A DNA stretch of 64,000 nucleotides from Mucilaginibacter xinganensis (GCF_002257585.1 NZ_CP022743.1:1054001-1118000), one strand, 5' to 3'; positions 45,369-55,586 are shown, counted from the first letter of the stretch. Numbers and translations: made by a program. The notes: a model not told the origin generated them from the letters alone.

Positions 45369-47453
45369 ATGAAGAAATATATAATTATAGCTGCCGGCGC
45401 ATTATTTATGCAATATGCACAGGCGCAAACAATTGACCGCACCAAACAGCCTAAACCCGGGCCTGCCCCCGTTTTAACTATAAAAGACCCGGTTAAGTTT
45501 ATTTTACCCAACGGCATTACAGTTTTGGTGGTTGAAAACCATACGCTGCCAAAGGTAACAGCCAATTATTTAATTGACGTTGGCCCTGTTACCGAAGGAA
45601 GCAAAGCCGGTGTGGTAAACCTAATGGGCTCTATGCTGAACGAGGGTACTAAAACCATGCCCAAAGCGGTGTTTGATGAATCGGTTGAAAAAATGGGCGC
45701 AAATGTGAGCCTGAACTCGGCCGGTGGTTATGCATCAGCACTTACCCGTTATTTCAAAGAGGCCTTTACCCTGATGGGTACCGCGCTTAAAGAGCCTGCT
45801 TTTACACAGGAATCATTCGATAAACTGAAAACCCAGGAAATAACCAATTTAAAGTCTTCAGCAAAAAGCGCTGCTGCCATTGCAGCCAGGGTAAATAATG
45901 CCCTAACTTATGGTAAAACGCATCCCAACGGCGAATTTGAAACTGAAGAAGGCGTTCAGGCGTTAACTTTACAGGATATTAAAGATGCTTATGCTAAGTA
46001 TGTTACCCCATCACGCGGATATTTAACCATAATTGGTGATATTAAACCTGCTGATGCTAAAGCTTTAGCTACCCAGGTACTGGGCAGCTGGAAAGGCGCC
46101 ACACTTACTTTACCTAAGCTTGCAGAAGTAGCTAACCCAACCAAAACCGAAATTGATGTGGTTGATGTGCCAAGTGCAGTACAATCAGAGATCAATGTGA
46201 TTAACCTGGTTGACCTCAAAAAAAACAATCCTGATTATTTCCCTGCAATATTGGCCAGCTACATTTTAGGGGGTGGCGCAGAAAGCCGTTTATTTATGAA
46301 CCTGCGCGAAAAGCATGGTTTTACTTACGGTTCATACTCATCATTGGGTACCGGCAGGTTCCAGGAAACATTTGATGCCTCGGCTTCTGTACGGAATGCA
46401 AAGGTGGACAGTGCGGTTACTGAAATGCTTAACGAGGTAAAAAGGATTCGGACAACAAAAGTAACTGACGAAGAACTCAACACTGCAAAGGCTTTATATA
46501 ATGGCTCCTTTGCGCTTGGTTTGGAAGATCCTGCGCGTACGGCAACATTTGCAAGCAACATCCTGATCAATGATTTACCTGCTGATTTTTATAAAACTTA
46601 CCTGCAAAAGGTAAATGCAGTAACCGCTGATGATATACAACGCGTGGCCCAAAAGTATTTTAACTATGATAATACCCGCGTGGTGGTAGTGGGCGGTGCT
46701 GCCCAGATGCTTGAGGGGCTTAAGAAAAGCGGATATCCTGTTAAGCTTTATGATAACTACGCCAGCCCGGTAACTGAAGGCGCTTCGGCTGCTACGGTAC
46801 CCGCTGTAAAGGCAACTGATATTATTAAAGGATACATTGATGCCGTTGGCGGCGCTACTGAACTGAAGAAGGTAACCTCAACCGTTACCACTTTGGATAT
46901 GAGCATGCAGGGCATGAAGCTTAGCGTTGTGCAGAAAAAAATGGCGCCTAACAAAGAGGCTATGGCCATTACAATGGGTGGCAACACCGTAATGAAAGAG
47001 GCATTTGACGGCGAAAAAGGTTACCAGCAGCAAGGCCCAAATAAAAAGGATATGACTGCTGAAGAAGTAGCGCAAAAGAAAGTGTTCACTTCATTAACCG
47101 AACAGCTTGACTACTTAACCAACTCTGCATTTAAGCTGGCGGTAAAGGGTATTCAAAAAGTAAACGGAGCCGATGCTTACCAGGTGAGTGTTACCGACCC
47201 AACAGGCAAAACATCAACAGAGTATTATGACGTTAAAAGCAAGCTGCTGGTAAAAAATGAAAGCACCACGGTAACCAATAATGTAAGTATAAATGTAACC
47301 CTTGAGTTTGGCGACTACCGCAAAACGGGTAATATATTGCAGCCGTACAAGCAAACCATAACACAGTCTGCCGGTGGGCAGGATCAAACCTTTGAAATGA
47401 CAGTAACGGATGTAAAAATAAATACCGGGGTAACTCCTGACGATTTTAAATAA
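45369..47453 (+). CDS. M16 family peptidase-like subunit lacking the zinc motif, with C-terminal extension
   Basis: 694 residues; signal peptide ends near QAQT. The position of HxxEH reads NLMGS (GVVNLMGSMLNEGT), so this subunit cannot hold zinc in the usual way. The R/Y substrate motif is kept in AESRLFMNLREKHGFTYGSYSSLG. Residues about 475-694 are an added strand-rich region resembling LolA-type lipid- or peptide-binding barrels. It begins 23 bases after the catalytic partner and is followed by a terminator. Confidence 0.92.
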   Translation: MKKYIIIAAGALFMQYAQAQTIDRTKQPKPGPAPVLTIKDPVKFILPNGITVLVVENHTLPKVTANYLIDVGPVTEGSKAGVVNLMGSMLNEGTKTMPKAVFDESVEKMGANVSLNSAGGYASALTRYFKEAFTLMGTALKEPAFTQESFDKLKTQEITNLKSSAKSAAAIAARVNNALTYGKTHPNGEFETEEGVQALTLQDIKDAYAKYVTPSRGYLTIIGDIKPADAKALATQVLGSWKGATLTLPKLAEVANPTKTEIDVVDVPSAVQSEINVINLVDLKKNNPDYFPAILASYILGGGAESRLFMNLREKHGFTYGSYSSLGTGRFQETFDASASVRNAKVDSAVTEMLNEVKRIRTTKVTDEELNTAKALYNGSFALGLEDPARTATFASNILINDLPADFYKTYLQKVNAVTADDIQRVAQKYFNYDNTRVVVVGGAAQMLEGLKKSGYPVKLYDNYASPVTEGASAATVPAVKATDIIKGYIDAVGGATELKKVTSTVTTLDMSMQGMKLSVVQKKMAPNKEAMAITMGGNTVMKEAFDGEKGYQQQGPNKKDMTAEEVAQKKVFTSLTEQLDYLTNSAFKLAVKGIQKVNGADAYQVSVTDPTGKTSTEYYDVKSKLLVKNESTTVTNNVSINVTLEFGDYRKTGNILQPYKQTITQSAGGQDQTFEMTVTDVKINTGVTPDDFK

Positions 47454-47472
47454 CCGTTTTTTAAATTCTTTT

Positions 47473-47503
47473 AAAGAGCTTGCCGTTGGCAGGCTCTTTT
47501 TTT
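47473..47503 (+). terminator. Rho-independent terminator of the M16 operon
   Basis: AAAGAGCTTGCC and GGCAGGCTCTTT pair with one G-T wobble around GTT, followed by a run of seven T. It lies 20 bases after the stop codon. Confidence 0.92.
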
Positions 47504-47702
47504 GTGCAATAATGACGAGTTGTAAGCAACATTGCAGCCATTTATTGCGATTTTTATTGAGGTAGATGACGCCTCAATAATGCTTTAATTGAAACTTTGT
47601 TACGTAGCAGGGGAAAGGAACCATCCCTTTTACCTGCCCCTTTTGCCGGATATTTTAGCTGAAGTTCAGCCCCTTAGTGCTGAGAGGCTTAGCTAAATTG
47701 TA

Positions 47703-47733
47703 TTTCCGCCTTTCGACAATATCTTTATATTTG
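47703..47733 (+). promoter_or_regulatory. Bacteroidota-type promoter of the M42 peptidase gene
   Basis: TTTC (47703-47706), a 19-base spacer, then TATATTTG (47726-47733), an exact match to TAnnTTTG. It is 32 bases before the start codon. The rest of the 311-base gap 47454-47764 shows nothing else besides the terminator. Confidence 0.6.
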
Positions 47734-47764
47734 CCTCTGCTTCTAAGTATAGAAATTTAAAAAT

Positions 47765-48889
47765 ATGGCTAAGAAAACATCTGAAACTCCTGATACCCCT
47801 AAGCATATTGCTGTTGTAAATGATAAGTCGTTATCATTTTTTGAAAAGTATATCAACAACCCTTCACCAACCGGTTTTGAGTGGAAGGGCCAGGAAATAT
47901 GGCTTGATTATTTGAAACCTTACATTGATGATTATTATGTGGATAATTACGGAACAGCGGTTGGGATTATCAATAAAGACGCAGCCTACAAGGTTGTTAT
48001 TGAGGCCCATGCCGATGAGATCTCGTGGTTTGTTAATTACATTACCAGCGATGGTTTAATATATGTTATCCGTAACGGCGGTTCTGACCACCAGATAGCG
48101 CCATCAAAAAGAGTTGACATTCACACGGATAAAGGAATAGTAAAAGCTGTTTTTGGATGGCCGGCTATTCATACCCGCAGTGCGGGCGAAAAGGAAGAGG
48201 CCCCAACGCTGAAAAATATATTTTTAGATTGCGGCTGCACTTCAAAAGAGGAAGTTGAAAAGCTAGGCATTCATGTAGGTTGCGTTATTACCTATGAAGA
48301 CGAGTTTATGGTGCTGAACGACCGTTATTACGTTGGCCGGGCACTGGATAACCGCGCCGGTGGATTTATGATTGCCGAAGTTGCCCGTTTACTAAAAGAG
48401 AATAAGGTTAAATTACCTTTCGGCTTGTATATTGTAAATGCAGTGCAGGAAGAAATAGGGCTGCGCGGTGCCGAAATGATAGCGCATCACATTAAGCCAA
48501 ACGTAGCCATTGTTACTGATGTTACGCACGATACGCAAACGCCAATGATTAACAAGATAACCCAGGGCGACCTTGCCTGCGGTCGTGGTCCAGTAGTTTC
48601 CTATGCACCTGCTATACAAAACAACCTGAATAAACTGCTGATAGAAACGGCCGAGAAAGCGAAGATTCCTTTTCAGCGCCAGGCCTCATCGCGTTCAACA
48701 GGCACTGATACAGATGCTTTTGCGTATTCAAATGACGGTGTGCCGTCTGTATTGATCTCGTTGCCGCTGCGTTATATGCATACCACGGTGGAGATGATCC
48801 ATAAAGAAGATGTTGACAATGTGATCCGTTTGATCTACGAAACCCTGTTAAATATTAAAGACGGGCAGGATTTCAGATATATTAAATAA
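47765..48889 (+). CDS. M42 family metallopeptidase (glutamyl aminopeptidase/deblocking type)
   Basis: 374 residues. Di-metal ligands and catalytic residues are visible: EAHADEISWFV (His-Ala-Asp), GRALDNRAGGFM (bridging Asp), NAVQEEIGLRG (catalytic Glu pair), VTDVTHDTQTP and RYMHTTVEMIHKEDVDNV (final His). Members are cytosolic dodecameric aminopeptidases that finish peptide breakdown. It lacks a signal peptide. Confidence 0.93.
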   Translation: MAKKTSETPDTPKHIAVVNDKSLSFFEKYINNPSPTGFEWKGQEIWLDYLKPYIDDYYVDNYGTAVGIINKDAAYKVVIEAHADEISWFVNYITSDGLIYVIRNGGSDHQIAPSKRVDIHTDKGIVKAVFGWPAIHTRSAGEKEEAPTLKNIFLDCGCTSKEEVEKLGIHVGCVITYEDEFMVLNDRYYVGRALDNRAGGFMIAEVARLLKENKVKLPFGLYIVNAVQEEIGLRGAEMIAHHIKPNVAIVTDVTHDTQTPMINKITQGDLACGRGPVVSYAPAIQNNLNKLLIETAEKAKIPFQRQASSRSTGTDTDAFAYSNDGVPSVLISLPLRYMHTTVEMIHKEDVDNVIRLIYETLLNIKDGQDFRYIK

Positions 48890-48992
48890 GGCACGGCCAT
48901 TAAAACATTTTAACCGTATAAGTATTATTAAACAATAATAATTAAAATAAAAATGTCATATTTACAGTTAATGTGACACTTCTGGAAAATAT

Positions 48993-49895
48993 ATGAAACC
49001 TACATTACTGATCCTCGCTGCAGGAATGGCCAGCCGTTATGGCAGCATGAAACAAATTGATGGTTTTGGCCCTAACGGCGAAACTATTATTGACTATTCT
49101 ATATATGACGCCATAAAAGCAGGCTTCGGAAAAATCAGCTTCATCATCCGTGAAGAATTTGCTGAACCTTTTAAAGCAATTTTTGAACCCAAGCTAAAAG
49201 GACGCATTGAAACAGATTATGTTTTTCAAAGCTTCGATCTGAAACAATTTGGGATTAACAAAGAAATAGAACGCGCTAAACCATGGGGAACGGCACATGC
49301 GGTGTTGGCGGCCAGGAACCAGATAAACGAGCCTTTTTGCGTTATTAATGCGGATGACTTTTACGGATATGACTCATTTGAGAAAATGGCCAGGTTTTTA
49401 ACCACCGAAGTAACCGATGATACCTACTCGCTGATTGGTTACCAGGTTGACAGGACCTTATCTGACTACGGAACGGTATCTCGCGGTGTTTGTAAGGTAG
49501 ATGAAAACGGCAACATGGTTGAGATTAACGAGCGCACGGAGGTTTACTTTAAAGAAGATGGCAGCGTTGCTTACCGGGATGCAAGCGGCGAACATGCACT
49601 GAGCAGCGATACCCGTGTATCAATGAACTTTTGGGGATTTACCCCGGCTGTATTTAAACAAAGCGAACCGATGTTTAAGACATTTGTTGAGGAGAATGCC
49701 GGCAACCCGAAATCTGAATTTTTTATTCCTATTGTTGCCGATAAATTGATAAAAACCGGGCAGGCTTCATTTAAAGTGATCCCAACGGCATCAAAATGGT
49801 TTGGTGTTACTTATAAAGAGGATAAACCTATTGTACAAAAATGTATTTCAGAACTGGTGGAAAATGGAACCTATCCTGCAAACCTTTGGCCATAA
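48993..49895 (+). CDS. Sugar-phosphate nucleotidyltransferase
   Basis: 300 residues. LLILAAGMASRYGSMKQIDGFGPNGE is a clear nucleotidyltransferase N-terminus (usual GGxGTR replaced by AGMASRYG), followed by AKPWGTAHAVLAARNQI, INADDFYG (catalytic metal Asp pair) and ISELVENGTYP. Proteins of this group join an NTP to a sugar-1-phosphate. Its exact nucleotide and sugar are not readable. A terminator isolates it from the glucosidase gene. Confidence 0.88.
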   Translation: MKPTLLILAAGMASRYGSMKQIDGFGPNGETIIDYSIYDAIKAGFGKISFIIREEFAEPFKAIFEPKLKGRIETDYVFQSFDLKQFGINKEIERAKPWGTAHAVLAARNQINEPFCVINADDFYGYDSFEKMARFLTTEVTDDTYSLIGYQVDRTLSDYGTVSRGVCKVDENGNMVEINERTEVYFKEDGSVAYRDASGEHALSSDTRVSMNFWGFTPAVFKQSEPMFKTFVEENAGNPKSEFFIPIVADKLIKTGQASFKVIPTASKWFGVTYKEDKPIVQKCISELVENGTYPANLWP

Positions 49896-49918
49896 GTTTA
49901 TATGCATTTTTGATATTG

Positions 49919-49945
49919 AAATCCTGCTTAACGGCGGGATTTTTT
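49919..49945 (+). terminator. Rho-independent terminator of the nucleotidyltransferase gene
   Basis: AAATCCTGC and GCGGGATTT pair with one wobble around TTAACG, followed by T's. It is 24 bases after the stop codon. Confidence 0.88.
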
Positions 49946-50006
49946 GTTATTACGAAAACGTTATCCTGTTTTATCCGTTCGCTAAATAGTGATTAGAGGA
50001 AACAAT

Positions 50007-52310
50007 ATGCAAACTGAAATATTAGGGAATGCCAAAAGCGTCGATAAGCAAGGCAATGTTCTCATCATCAAAACAGACCAAGCCATTGCCCGCATCTGGG
50101 TTTACAGTCCAGCTGTTATCAGGATTAATGTAAGCCGTTCGTTTAACGAACACGATCCGTCCTTCGCGGTAATTCAAACCCCTTCGGAAACAATAAATTA
50201 CACTGAATCGGCCGGTGAGATTGCTGTTATTACGTCCGAAGTAAAGCTCCTGATCAATAAATCACCGTTGCGCTTTAATTTTTATACAGCCGGTGGGAAG
50301 GTATTAAGCGGGGACGATCCGCGCTTCGGCATCAACTGGCAGGGCGACAGGGTAATTAACTACCGAAAATTATTTCCGGATGAAAGGTTTATCGGCCTTG
50401 GCGAAAAGACCGGGAATCTTGATCGCCGTGGCAGTCATTACGTAAACTGGAATACGGATGCTCCCTTACACGATACCAGGACAGATCCGCTTTACAAAAC
50501 TTTTCCCTTTTTTATTGGCCTGCACAGCGGGCTAACTTATGGGTTGTTTTTTGATAATACCTATAAAAGTTATTTCGATTTCGGCGCCACCACTAACGAA
50601 CAAATGAGTTGGTTTGGCGCCGATGGCGGCGACATGAATTATTATTTTTTTGGAGCACAGAGCGTCGGGGAAATTATAGAAGATTATACCTGGCTTACCG
50701 GCCGGATGGAAATGCCGCCTTTATGGAGCCTGGGGTACCAGCAGTGCCGGTGGAGTTACATGAGCGCTGCCGAAGTGTTGAATATTGCGGAAAATTTCCG
50801 CAAAGAAAAGATCCCGGCAGATGTGTTGTATTGCGACATTGATTACATGGAGGGCTTTAAAATTTTTACCTGGAACAAAGAGACCTTTGCCGAGCCAGAA
50901 AGTTTTATAGCTAAGCTGAAAGCGATGAACTTCCGCCTAGTTACCATAGTTGATCCCGGCATTAAAGTGGAACCGGGATATCAGCAATATGATGAAGGCC
51001 TGGCCAATAATTATTTTGCCACGTACCCTAATGGCGAAAACTACACGGCAGATGTATGGCCCGGCAGTTGCCACTTTCCTGATTTTTTTAGGGAAGATGT
51101 ACGCGAATGGTGGGGTGCGGCATTTAGTGCTTTAACCGAACCCGGGGTAGAGGGTTTTTGGAATGACATGAACGAACCGGCGGCATGGGGACAAAATATG
51201 CCATGGCTGGTAAAGTTTGGCGATAAATACATGCCCCAAATACGCAATGCCTACGGAATGCAAATGGCAAAGGCAACTTATGAGGGCACCCGAAAACTAC
51301 TGGGTAACAAACGCCCTTTTGTACTTACCCGTGCGGCATATTCAGGCACGCAGCGTTACTCGGCAATATGGACGGGCGATAATTCTGCTTATGATGCGCA
51401 CATGTTGCTGGGTCAGCGCCTGGTAAACAGTTTAGGCATTACAGGGATGTCATTAACAGGTGTGGATATTGGTGGCTTTACCGGCGACCCAACGCCGGCG
51501 CTGATGGTGCGATGGAATTCACTTGGTGTATATACGCCTATGTTCCGTAACCATGCCATGCAGGGGACGAAAATGCGCGAACCTTGGTGCTGGGGTAAGG
51601 AAAATGAAGCCGTCATAAAAAAGGATATTGAATTGCGGTACCGTTTGCTGCCTTATATTTATTCGTCATTTTATCAATCGCACCAAACAGGTTTACCAAC
51701 AAGCCGCACGCTTGCCATAAATTACACTACCGATAACAATGTATTTGATGTAAAATATCAAAACCAATTTCTGTTTGGAGATGCCCTGATGGTTGCACCC
51801 GTTGAAAGCACAAAATTTACCGAGGAAGTTTATTTACCCGCAGGCACCTGGTTCAGGTTCAGTACCGGCGAAAAGTTTGCAGGCGGCAGGGCGGTAATAG
51901 CTGATGCGCCATTAACTGATTTGCCTGTTTTTGTTAAAGCAAGCGCAATTATTCCTATGCAAAGTTTAGTTCAAAGCACCAATGAAAAGGGAGACGGGAT
52001 TTTGGAAGTTAACGTTTGGCATGGAACAGCAGCCAATAGTTTTGTTTATTACGAAGATGATGGCGTAAGTTACGATTATGAAAAAGGTGGTTATTTTAAG
52101 CGACGAATTACCTATGATCCCGGCAAGCGACTAATTAGTTTCGCTGAGACTGAAGGATCATTTACTTCAAAATATGATAGGATAAAACTGGTGCTACATG
52201 GGTTCTCTATTGGTGAACACGGATTTAAAATAAATGGCACAATAAAAGTCCCAGCGGGCAGTGTATTAGTTTTTAATAATGATACCCAGATAATAGAAAT
52301 AGCGTTTTAA
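50007..52310 (+). CDS. GH31 family alpha-glucosidase
   Basis: 767 residues from the ATG at 50007; the preceding GTG-led six codons contain a GATTAGAGG repeat fragment. No obvious signal peptide. GH31 signatures: ADVLYCDIDYMEGFKIFTW, GVEGFWNDMNEPA (nucleophile Asp), WTGDNSAYD (acid/base region) and GADVGGF-like VDIGGFTGDPTP. It cleaves terminal alpha-glucose from oligosaccharides such as maltose. It stands alone. Confidence 0.94.
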   Translation: MQTEILGNAKSVDKQGNVLIIKTDQAIARIWVYSPAVIRINVSRSFNEHDPSFAVIQTPSETINYTESAGEIAVITSEVKLLINKSPLRFNFYTAGGKVLSGDDPRFGINWQGDRVINYRKLFPDERFIGLGEKTGNLDRRGSHYVNWNTDAPLHDTRTDPLYKTFPFFIGLHSGLTYGLFFDNTYKSYFDFGATTNEQMSWFGADGGDMNYYFFGAQSVGEIIEDYTWLTGRMEMPPLWSLGYQQCRWSYMSAAEVLNIAENFRKEKIPADVLYCDIDYMEGFKIFTWNKETFAEPESFIAKLKAMNFRLVTIVDPGIKVEPGYQQYDEGLANNYFATYPNGENYTADVWPGSCHFPDFFREDVREWWGAAFSALTEPGVEGFWNDMNEPAAWGQNMPWLVKFGDKYMPQIRNAYGMQMAKATYEGTRKLLGNKRPFVLTRAAYSGTQRYSAIWTGDNSAYDAHMLLGQRLVNSLGITGMSLTGVDIGGFTGDPTPALMVRWNSLGVYTPMFRNHAMQGTKMREPWCWGKENEAVIKKDIELRYRLLPYIYSSFYQSHQTGLPTSRTLAINYTTDNNVFDVKYQNQFLFGDALMVAPVESTKFTEEVYLPAGTWFRFSTGEKFAGGRAVIADAPLTDLPVFVKASAIIPMQSLVQSTNEKGDGILEVNVWHGTAANSFVYYEDDGVSYDYEKGGYFKRRITYDPGKRLISFAETEGSFTSKYDRIKLVLHGFSIGEHGFKINGTIKVPAGSVLVFNNDTQIIEIAF

Positions 52311-52461
52311 AATGTAAGGATGGGCTGTTTTTTGGATTTTAAGTATTGAGGTAAGAATTTTCACCGCTCTAAAACCTTCTTTTACCGACTACTTTTACCT
52401 GCTAACCTATTTTGGATTGCCAATTTTGGGTTGAGGATATAGTTTTACATCAGATAAAGAA

Positions 52462-52848
52462 ATGAACACTAAATCTGATAAAGAAATGGACACCTATCAA
52501 ACCTCATACGCAGCATTTCCAGGCATGACTATGGATGAATATAGCTTTCTTCATCATGCATCTGCAGGCCTCAGCCAAAATCAAATGACCACTTTTATGG
52601 CCGTTTATAGCAGTCGCCGAAAAAATCCAACCGACATACTGGTAGCCACTTTATTCGGTTTTTTAGGCCTGGCTGGTGTGCAAAGATTTATGACCAATCA
52701 AATTTTATTAGGCGTGCTTTTTTTACTATCCGGCGGTTTTCTTGGGATAGGCACCCTGATAGACGCTTTTAGCTACAAAAGCATCGCGAATGATTATAAC
52801 AGGCACCTGGCGTATGATTGCTACCAGATAGCAAAAATGAATAACTAG
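52462..52848 (+). CDS. TM2 domain-containing membrane protein
   Basis: 128 residues. The two hydrophobic helices (about 61-80 DILVATLFGFLGLAGVQRF and 85-108 ILLGVLFLLSGGFLGIGTLIDAF) carry the TM2 pattern with aromatic and GxG positions. A polar N-terminus and a DYNRHLAYDCYQIAK tail flank them. The start is uncertain: a 24-base duplication creates a second in-frame ATG at 52486. Function unknown. Confidence 0.85.
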   Translation: MNTKSDKEMDTYQTSYAAFPGMTMDEYSFLHHASAGLSQNQMTTFMAVYSSRRKNPTDILVATLFGFLGLAGVQRFMTNQILLGVLFLLSGGFLGIGTLIDAFSYKSIANDYNRHLAYDCYQIAKMNN

Positions 52849-52909
52849 GACTCAACGGGGGAGCGTAATGCATAAAAACTGAAAAACTCCCTTACTCTAT
52901 CATATATGT

Positions 52910-52954
52910 AAAGCAAAAGCTCCATGCGTGTAAAACGGATGGAGCTTTTGCTTT
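52910..52954. terminator. Bidirectional terminator between convergent genes
   Basis: AAAGCAAAAGCTCCAT and ATGGAGCTTTTGCTTT form a perfect 16-bp stem, extended by a further CG pair inside. It lies between the TM2 gene and the M28 peptidase gene. Confidence 0.9.
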
Positions 52955-52991
52955 GATGTATCCGCGGTTTTATCCGATAACTAATTTATCA

Positions 52992-54635
52992 TCACTTTCC
53001 CATTGATTTTTCTCTCACAACTTTAAATTCAGATCCGTTTTTCCAGCCGGGGAATGTGCTTTCGTTAGCTAGTTTATCGCCCACTTTAAACAGCAGGTTG
53101 GCTACCTGCGCCATGCCGCTGGCATCCATATCAGCTGAATAACTATCAGATGGCTGGTGGTAATGCTGATCGTTATATTCCTTTTGTTTTTGCTTGCCGT
53201 AAGCCTCACCATGTGCAGTGCTTTCTGCACCATTATTCATATCCAATGCGGGTACACCAACCTTGGCAAAGTTGAAATGGTCAGACCGGTAGTACCCGCC
53301 GGCGCCGGGTTTTTTATCGCCTGTCAGCTTTTTGCCGTCGGCCTTAGCAAATGCTGCTACATAATCTTCCAGGTCATTTTGGCCTTTACCGGTTATGGAA
53401 AAATCATTTGTTTCGCCATAACTCCCCAATGCATCCATATTCAGGTCTGCAACGGTTTTATTCAGCGGATAAATGGGGTGTGTTGCATAATATTCGGACC
53501 CAAGCAAACCCTGCTCTTCGCCGGTTACTGCTAAAAATACGATGGTGCGTTTGGGTTTGTCTTTAAGATGCGCAAACGCTTTAGCTACATTCAATACAGC
53601 CGCCACGCCGCTGGCGTTATCAACTGCGCCGTTATAAATGCTGTCGCCTTTTGCATCTGGTTTTCCAATGCCCAGGTGGTCCCAATGCGCGGTGTAAATT
53701 ACGCATTCGCCAGGGGTTGTACTGCCTTTCAGTACAGCGATAACATTATGAGATGTTGAATATTTAAGCCTGGTTTTAACGGATAAATTGATAGTTTGAT
53801 TTAACGGAATGGCCTTAAAATCTTTTTTGCGTGCAAGCGCCCTGAAGTCGCCGGTGATGCCTGCGGCGGTAAATAATTTTGTGGCAGCATCTTCGGTAAT
53901 CCAACCCTCAACCTTGCATCGCGATAGGTGTTTATCCGCTTGCTGCAGGTACAACTTGGCGCCGGTAAAACTGTTGGCTACTACGCTCCAGCCATAGCTT
54001 GCCGGCTCTGTTTGGTGCACTATAAGGATACCTGCTGCTCCCTGGCGTGCGGCCTCTTCGTATTTATAGGTCCAGCGGCCATAATAGGTCATGGTATCAC
54101 CTTTAAATAGTGTACTGCTGCCCGATTTAAATCCCGGATCATTAACCAGCACCACTACAGTTTTTCCTTTAACATCAAGTCCGGCATAATCATTCCAGTG
54201 GTATTCCGGGGCCACTATGCCGTAGCCCGCAAACACCAAAGGCGAGTTTGTTAACTGAACTTCAGGCACTTCCTGGCGGGTAGAAGCCACAAAGTCGATG
54301 GGGTAATTCAGGCTGGTTTTTCCTTTTGTTCCGGTTATTGCCATTTGTGCAACCGGGGTACTGGTCACCTCGACCATCGGTACATCCTGAAAATAACTGC
54401 CTTTGTTACCTGGTTCAAGTCCTTCTTTTTTAAATTGTGACGATATGTAGGCTATTGCTTTTGCTTCGCCATCAGTAAAAGGCCTGCGGCCGGTGAGTGA
54501 GTCATTCGCCAGCACGGCAATATGGTTTTTTATTTCGTCGGCGTTAATAACACTTGTGGCTTCTTTATTCTGTTTGCATCCAGCTAAAAAAGCAACAGAA
54601 ATAATGCATAAAATGAGTTTGTAATTTATATTCAT
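52992..54635 (-). CDS. M28 family zinc peptidase (lipoprotein) with PA domain
   Basis: 547 residues. The lipobox FLAGC near residue 20 marks an exported lipoprotein. Residues about 150-280 form a PA-type inserted domain (VVVLVNDPG, GAAGILIVHQTEPASYGW). The di-zinc core is HWDHLGIG, DNASGVAAVLNVA and VTGEEQGLLGSEYY, with YHQPSDS near the end. It is an aminopeptidase or glutamyl-cyclase-like enzyme acting on the cell surface or in the periplasm. Confidence 0.94.
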   Translation of the reverse strand: MNINYKLILCIISVAFLAGCKQNKEATSVINADEIKNHIAVLANDSLTGRRPFTDGEAKAIAYISSQFKKEGLEPGNKGSYFQDVPMVEVTSTPVAQMAITGTKGKTSLNYPIDFVASTRQEVPEVQLTNSPLVFAGYGIVAPEYHWNDYAGLDVKGKTVVVLVNDPGFKSGSSTLFKGDTMTYYGRWTYKYEEAARQGAAGILIVHQTEPASYGWSVVANSFTGAKLYLQQADKHLSRCKVEGWITEDAATKLFTAAGITGDFRALARKKDFKAIPLNQTINLSVKTRLKYSTSHNVIAVLKGSTTPGECVIYTAHWDHLGIGKPDAKGDSIYNGAVDNASGVAAVLNVAKAFAHLKDKPKRTIVFLAVTGEEQGLLGSEYYATHPIYPLNKTVADLNMDALGSYGETNDFSITGKGQNDLEDYVAAFAKADGKKLTGDKKPGAGGYYRSDHFNFAKVGVPALDMNNGAESTAHGEAYGKQKQKEYNDQHYHQPSDSYSADMDASGMAQVANLLFKVGDKLANESTFPGWKNGSEFKVVREKSMGK

Positions 54636-54715
54636 ATCAGGGGGTTGTTTAAATCAAATGTAATGAAAAAGGCAATTGTTTGTTTTGTGGCTGCGTACAT
54701 GTTACATTTAAGTTT

Positions 54716-55423
54716 ATGAAAATAATTACGTGGAATGCAAATATGGCTTTCAGGAATAAGGCACACCTGTTAATGTGCTACGAGCCTGATATACTTGTCA
54801 TTCCGGAATGTGAAAATCCCGAAAAGCTGAAGTTCAGATCCGGAGAAATTATGCCGGCTGATATTATATGGCATGGCAATAATACGAATAAAGGGCTGGC
54901 TATAATCTCATTTGGCGATTACAAGCTAACGCTGATGGATGAACACGATGCAGACCTTCGCACCATCCTGCCAATAACAGTGAGTGGAGCTAAGGAATTT
55001 ACGCTTTTTGGGGTTTGGGCAAATAACCCTGCTGATAAAGCTAACCAGTACATTGGCCAGGTTTGGAAGGCGCTGCATTGTTATGAGCAACTGTTAAATA
55101 ATAACCCGGTTATATTAGCCGGCGATTTTAACAGCAACACAATTTGGGATAAGCCACGCAGGCAGGGCAATCATTCTACCGTGGTTGAAAAGCTTTTAGC
55201 AAAAGGGATAGAAAGTACTTACCACCATTATTTTGGGTTTTCGCAGGGAGAAGAGGCTCACGCCACTTTTTCATTATACCGGCATAAAGACAAGCCGTAC
55301 CATTTGGATTACTGCTTTGCTTCAGCCGATTTTATAAAGGACCTGGTATCGGTAGCGGTGGGCAGTTATGATGATTGGGCGATGCACAGCGATCACTGTC
55401 CGGTTATTGTTGAGTTTAAATAG
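54716..55423 (+). CDS. Endonuclease/exonuclease/phosphatase family hydrolase
   Basis: 235 residues from the ATG at 54716; the frame is open to 54680, but MKIITWNANMAFRNKAHLL is the standard EEP start. Motifs: ITWNANMAF, DILVIPECENPEKL (metal Glu), VILAGDFNSNTIWD (catalytic Asp and Asn) and MHSDHCPVIVEF (catalytic His). It is a nuclease or phosphodiesterase fold; the substrate is unknown. A TTTG-N20-TACATTTA promoter-like pair ends only 5 bases before the ATG. Confidence 0.88.
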   Translation: MKIITWNANMAFRNKAHLLMCYEPDILVIPECENPEKLKFRSGEIMPADIIWHGNNTNKGLAIISFGDYKLTLMDEHDADLRTILPITVSGAKEFTLFGVWANNPADKANQYIGQVWKALHCYEQLLNNNPVILAGDFNSNTIWDKPRRQGNHSTVVEKLLAKGIESTYHHYFGFSQGEEAHATFSLYRHKDKPYHLDYCFASADFIKDLVSVAVGSYDDWAMHSDHCPVIVEFK

Positions 55424-55586
55424 CCTGTTGTAAAAATTTGACAGCGGTAAGCCGACCGGAACCGTACACAGTGCTGTATCAAAACGGTACAAGTCCTTGA
55501 CTTTATTATTTTAAATAACTGTTAATCAATTGATTGTAACATCGGCACGTAGTTTGATCCTTTTTATCTGATTAATAGTAAGTTAG

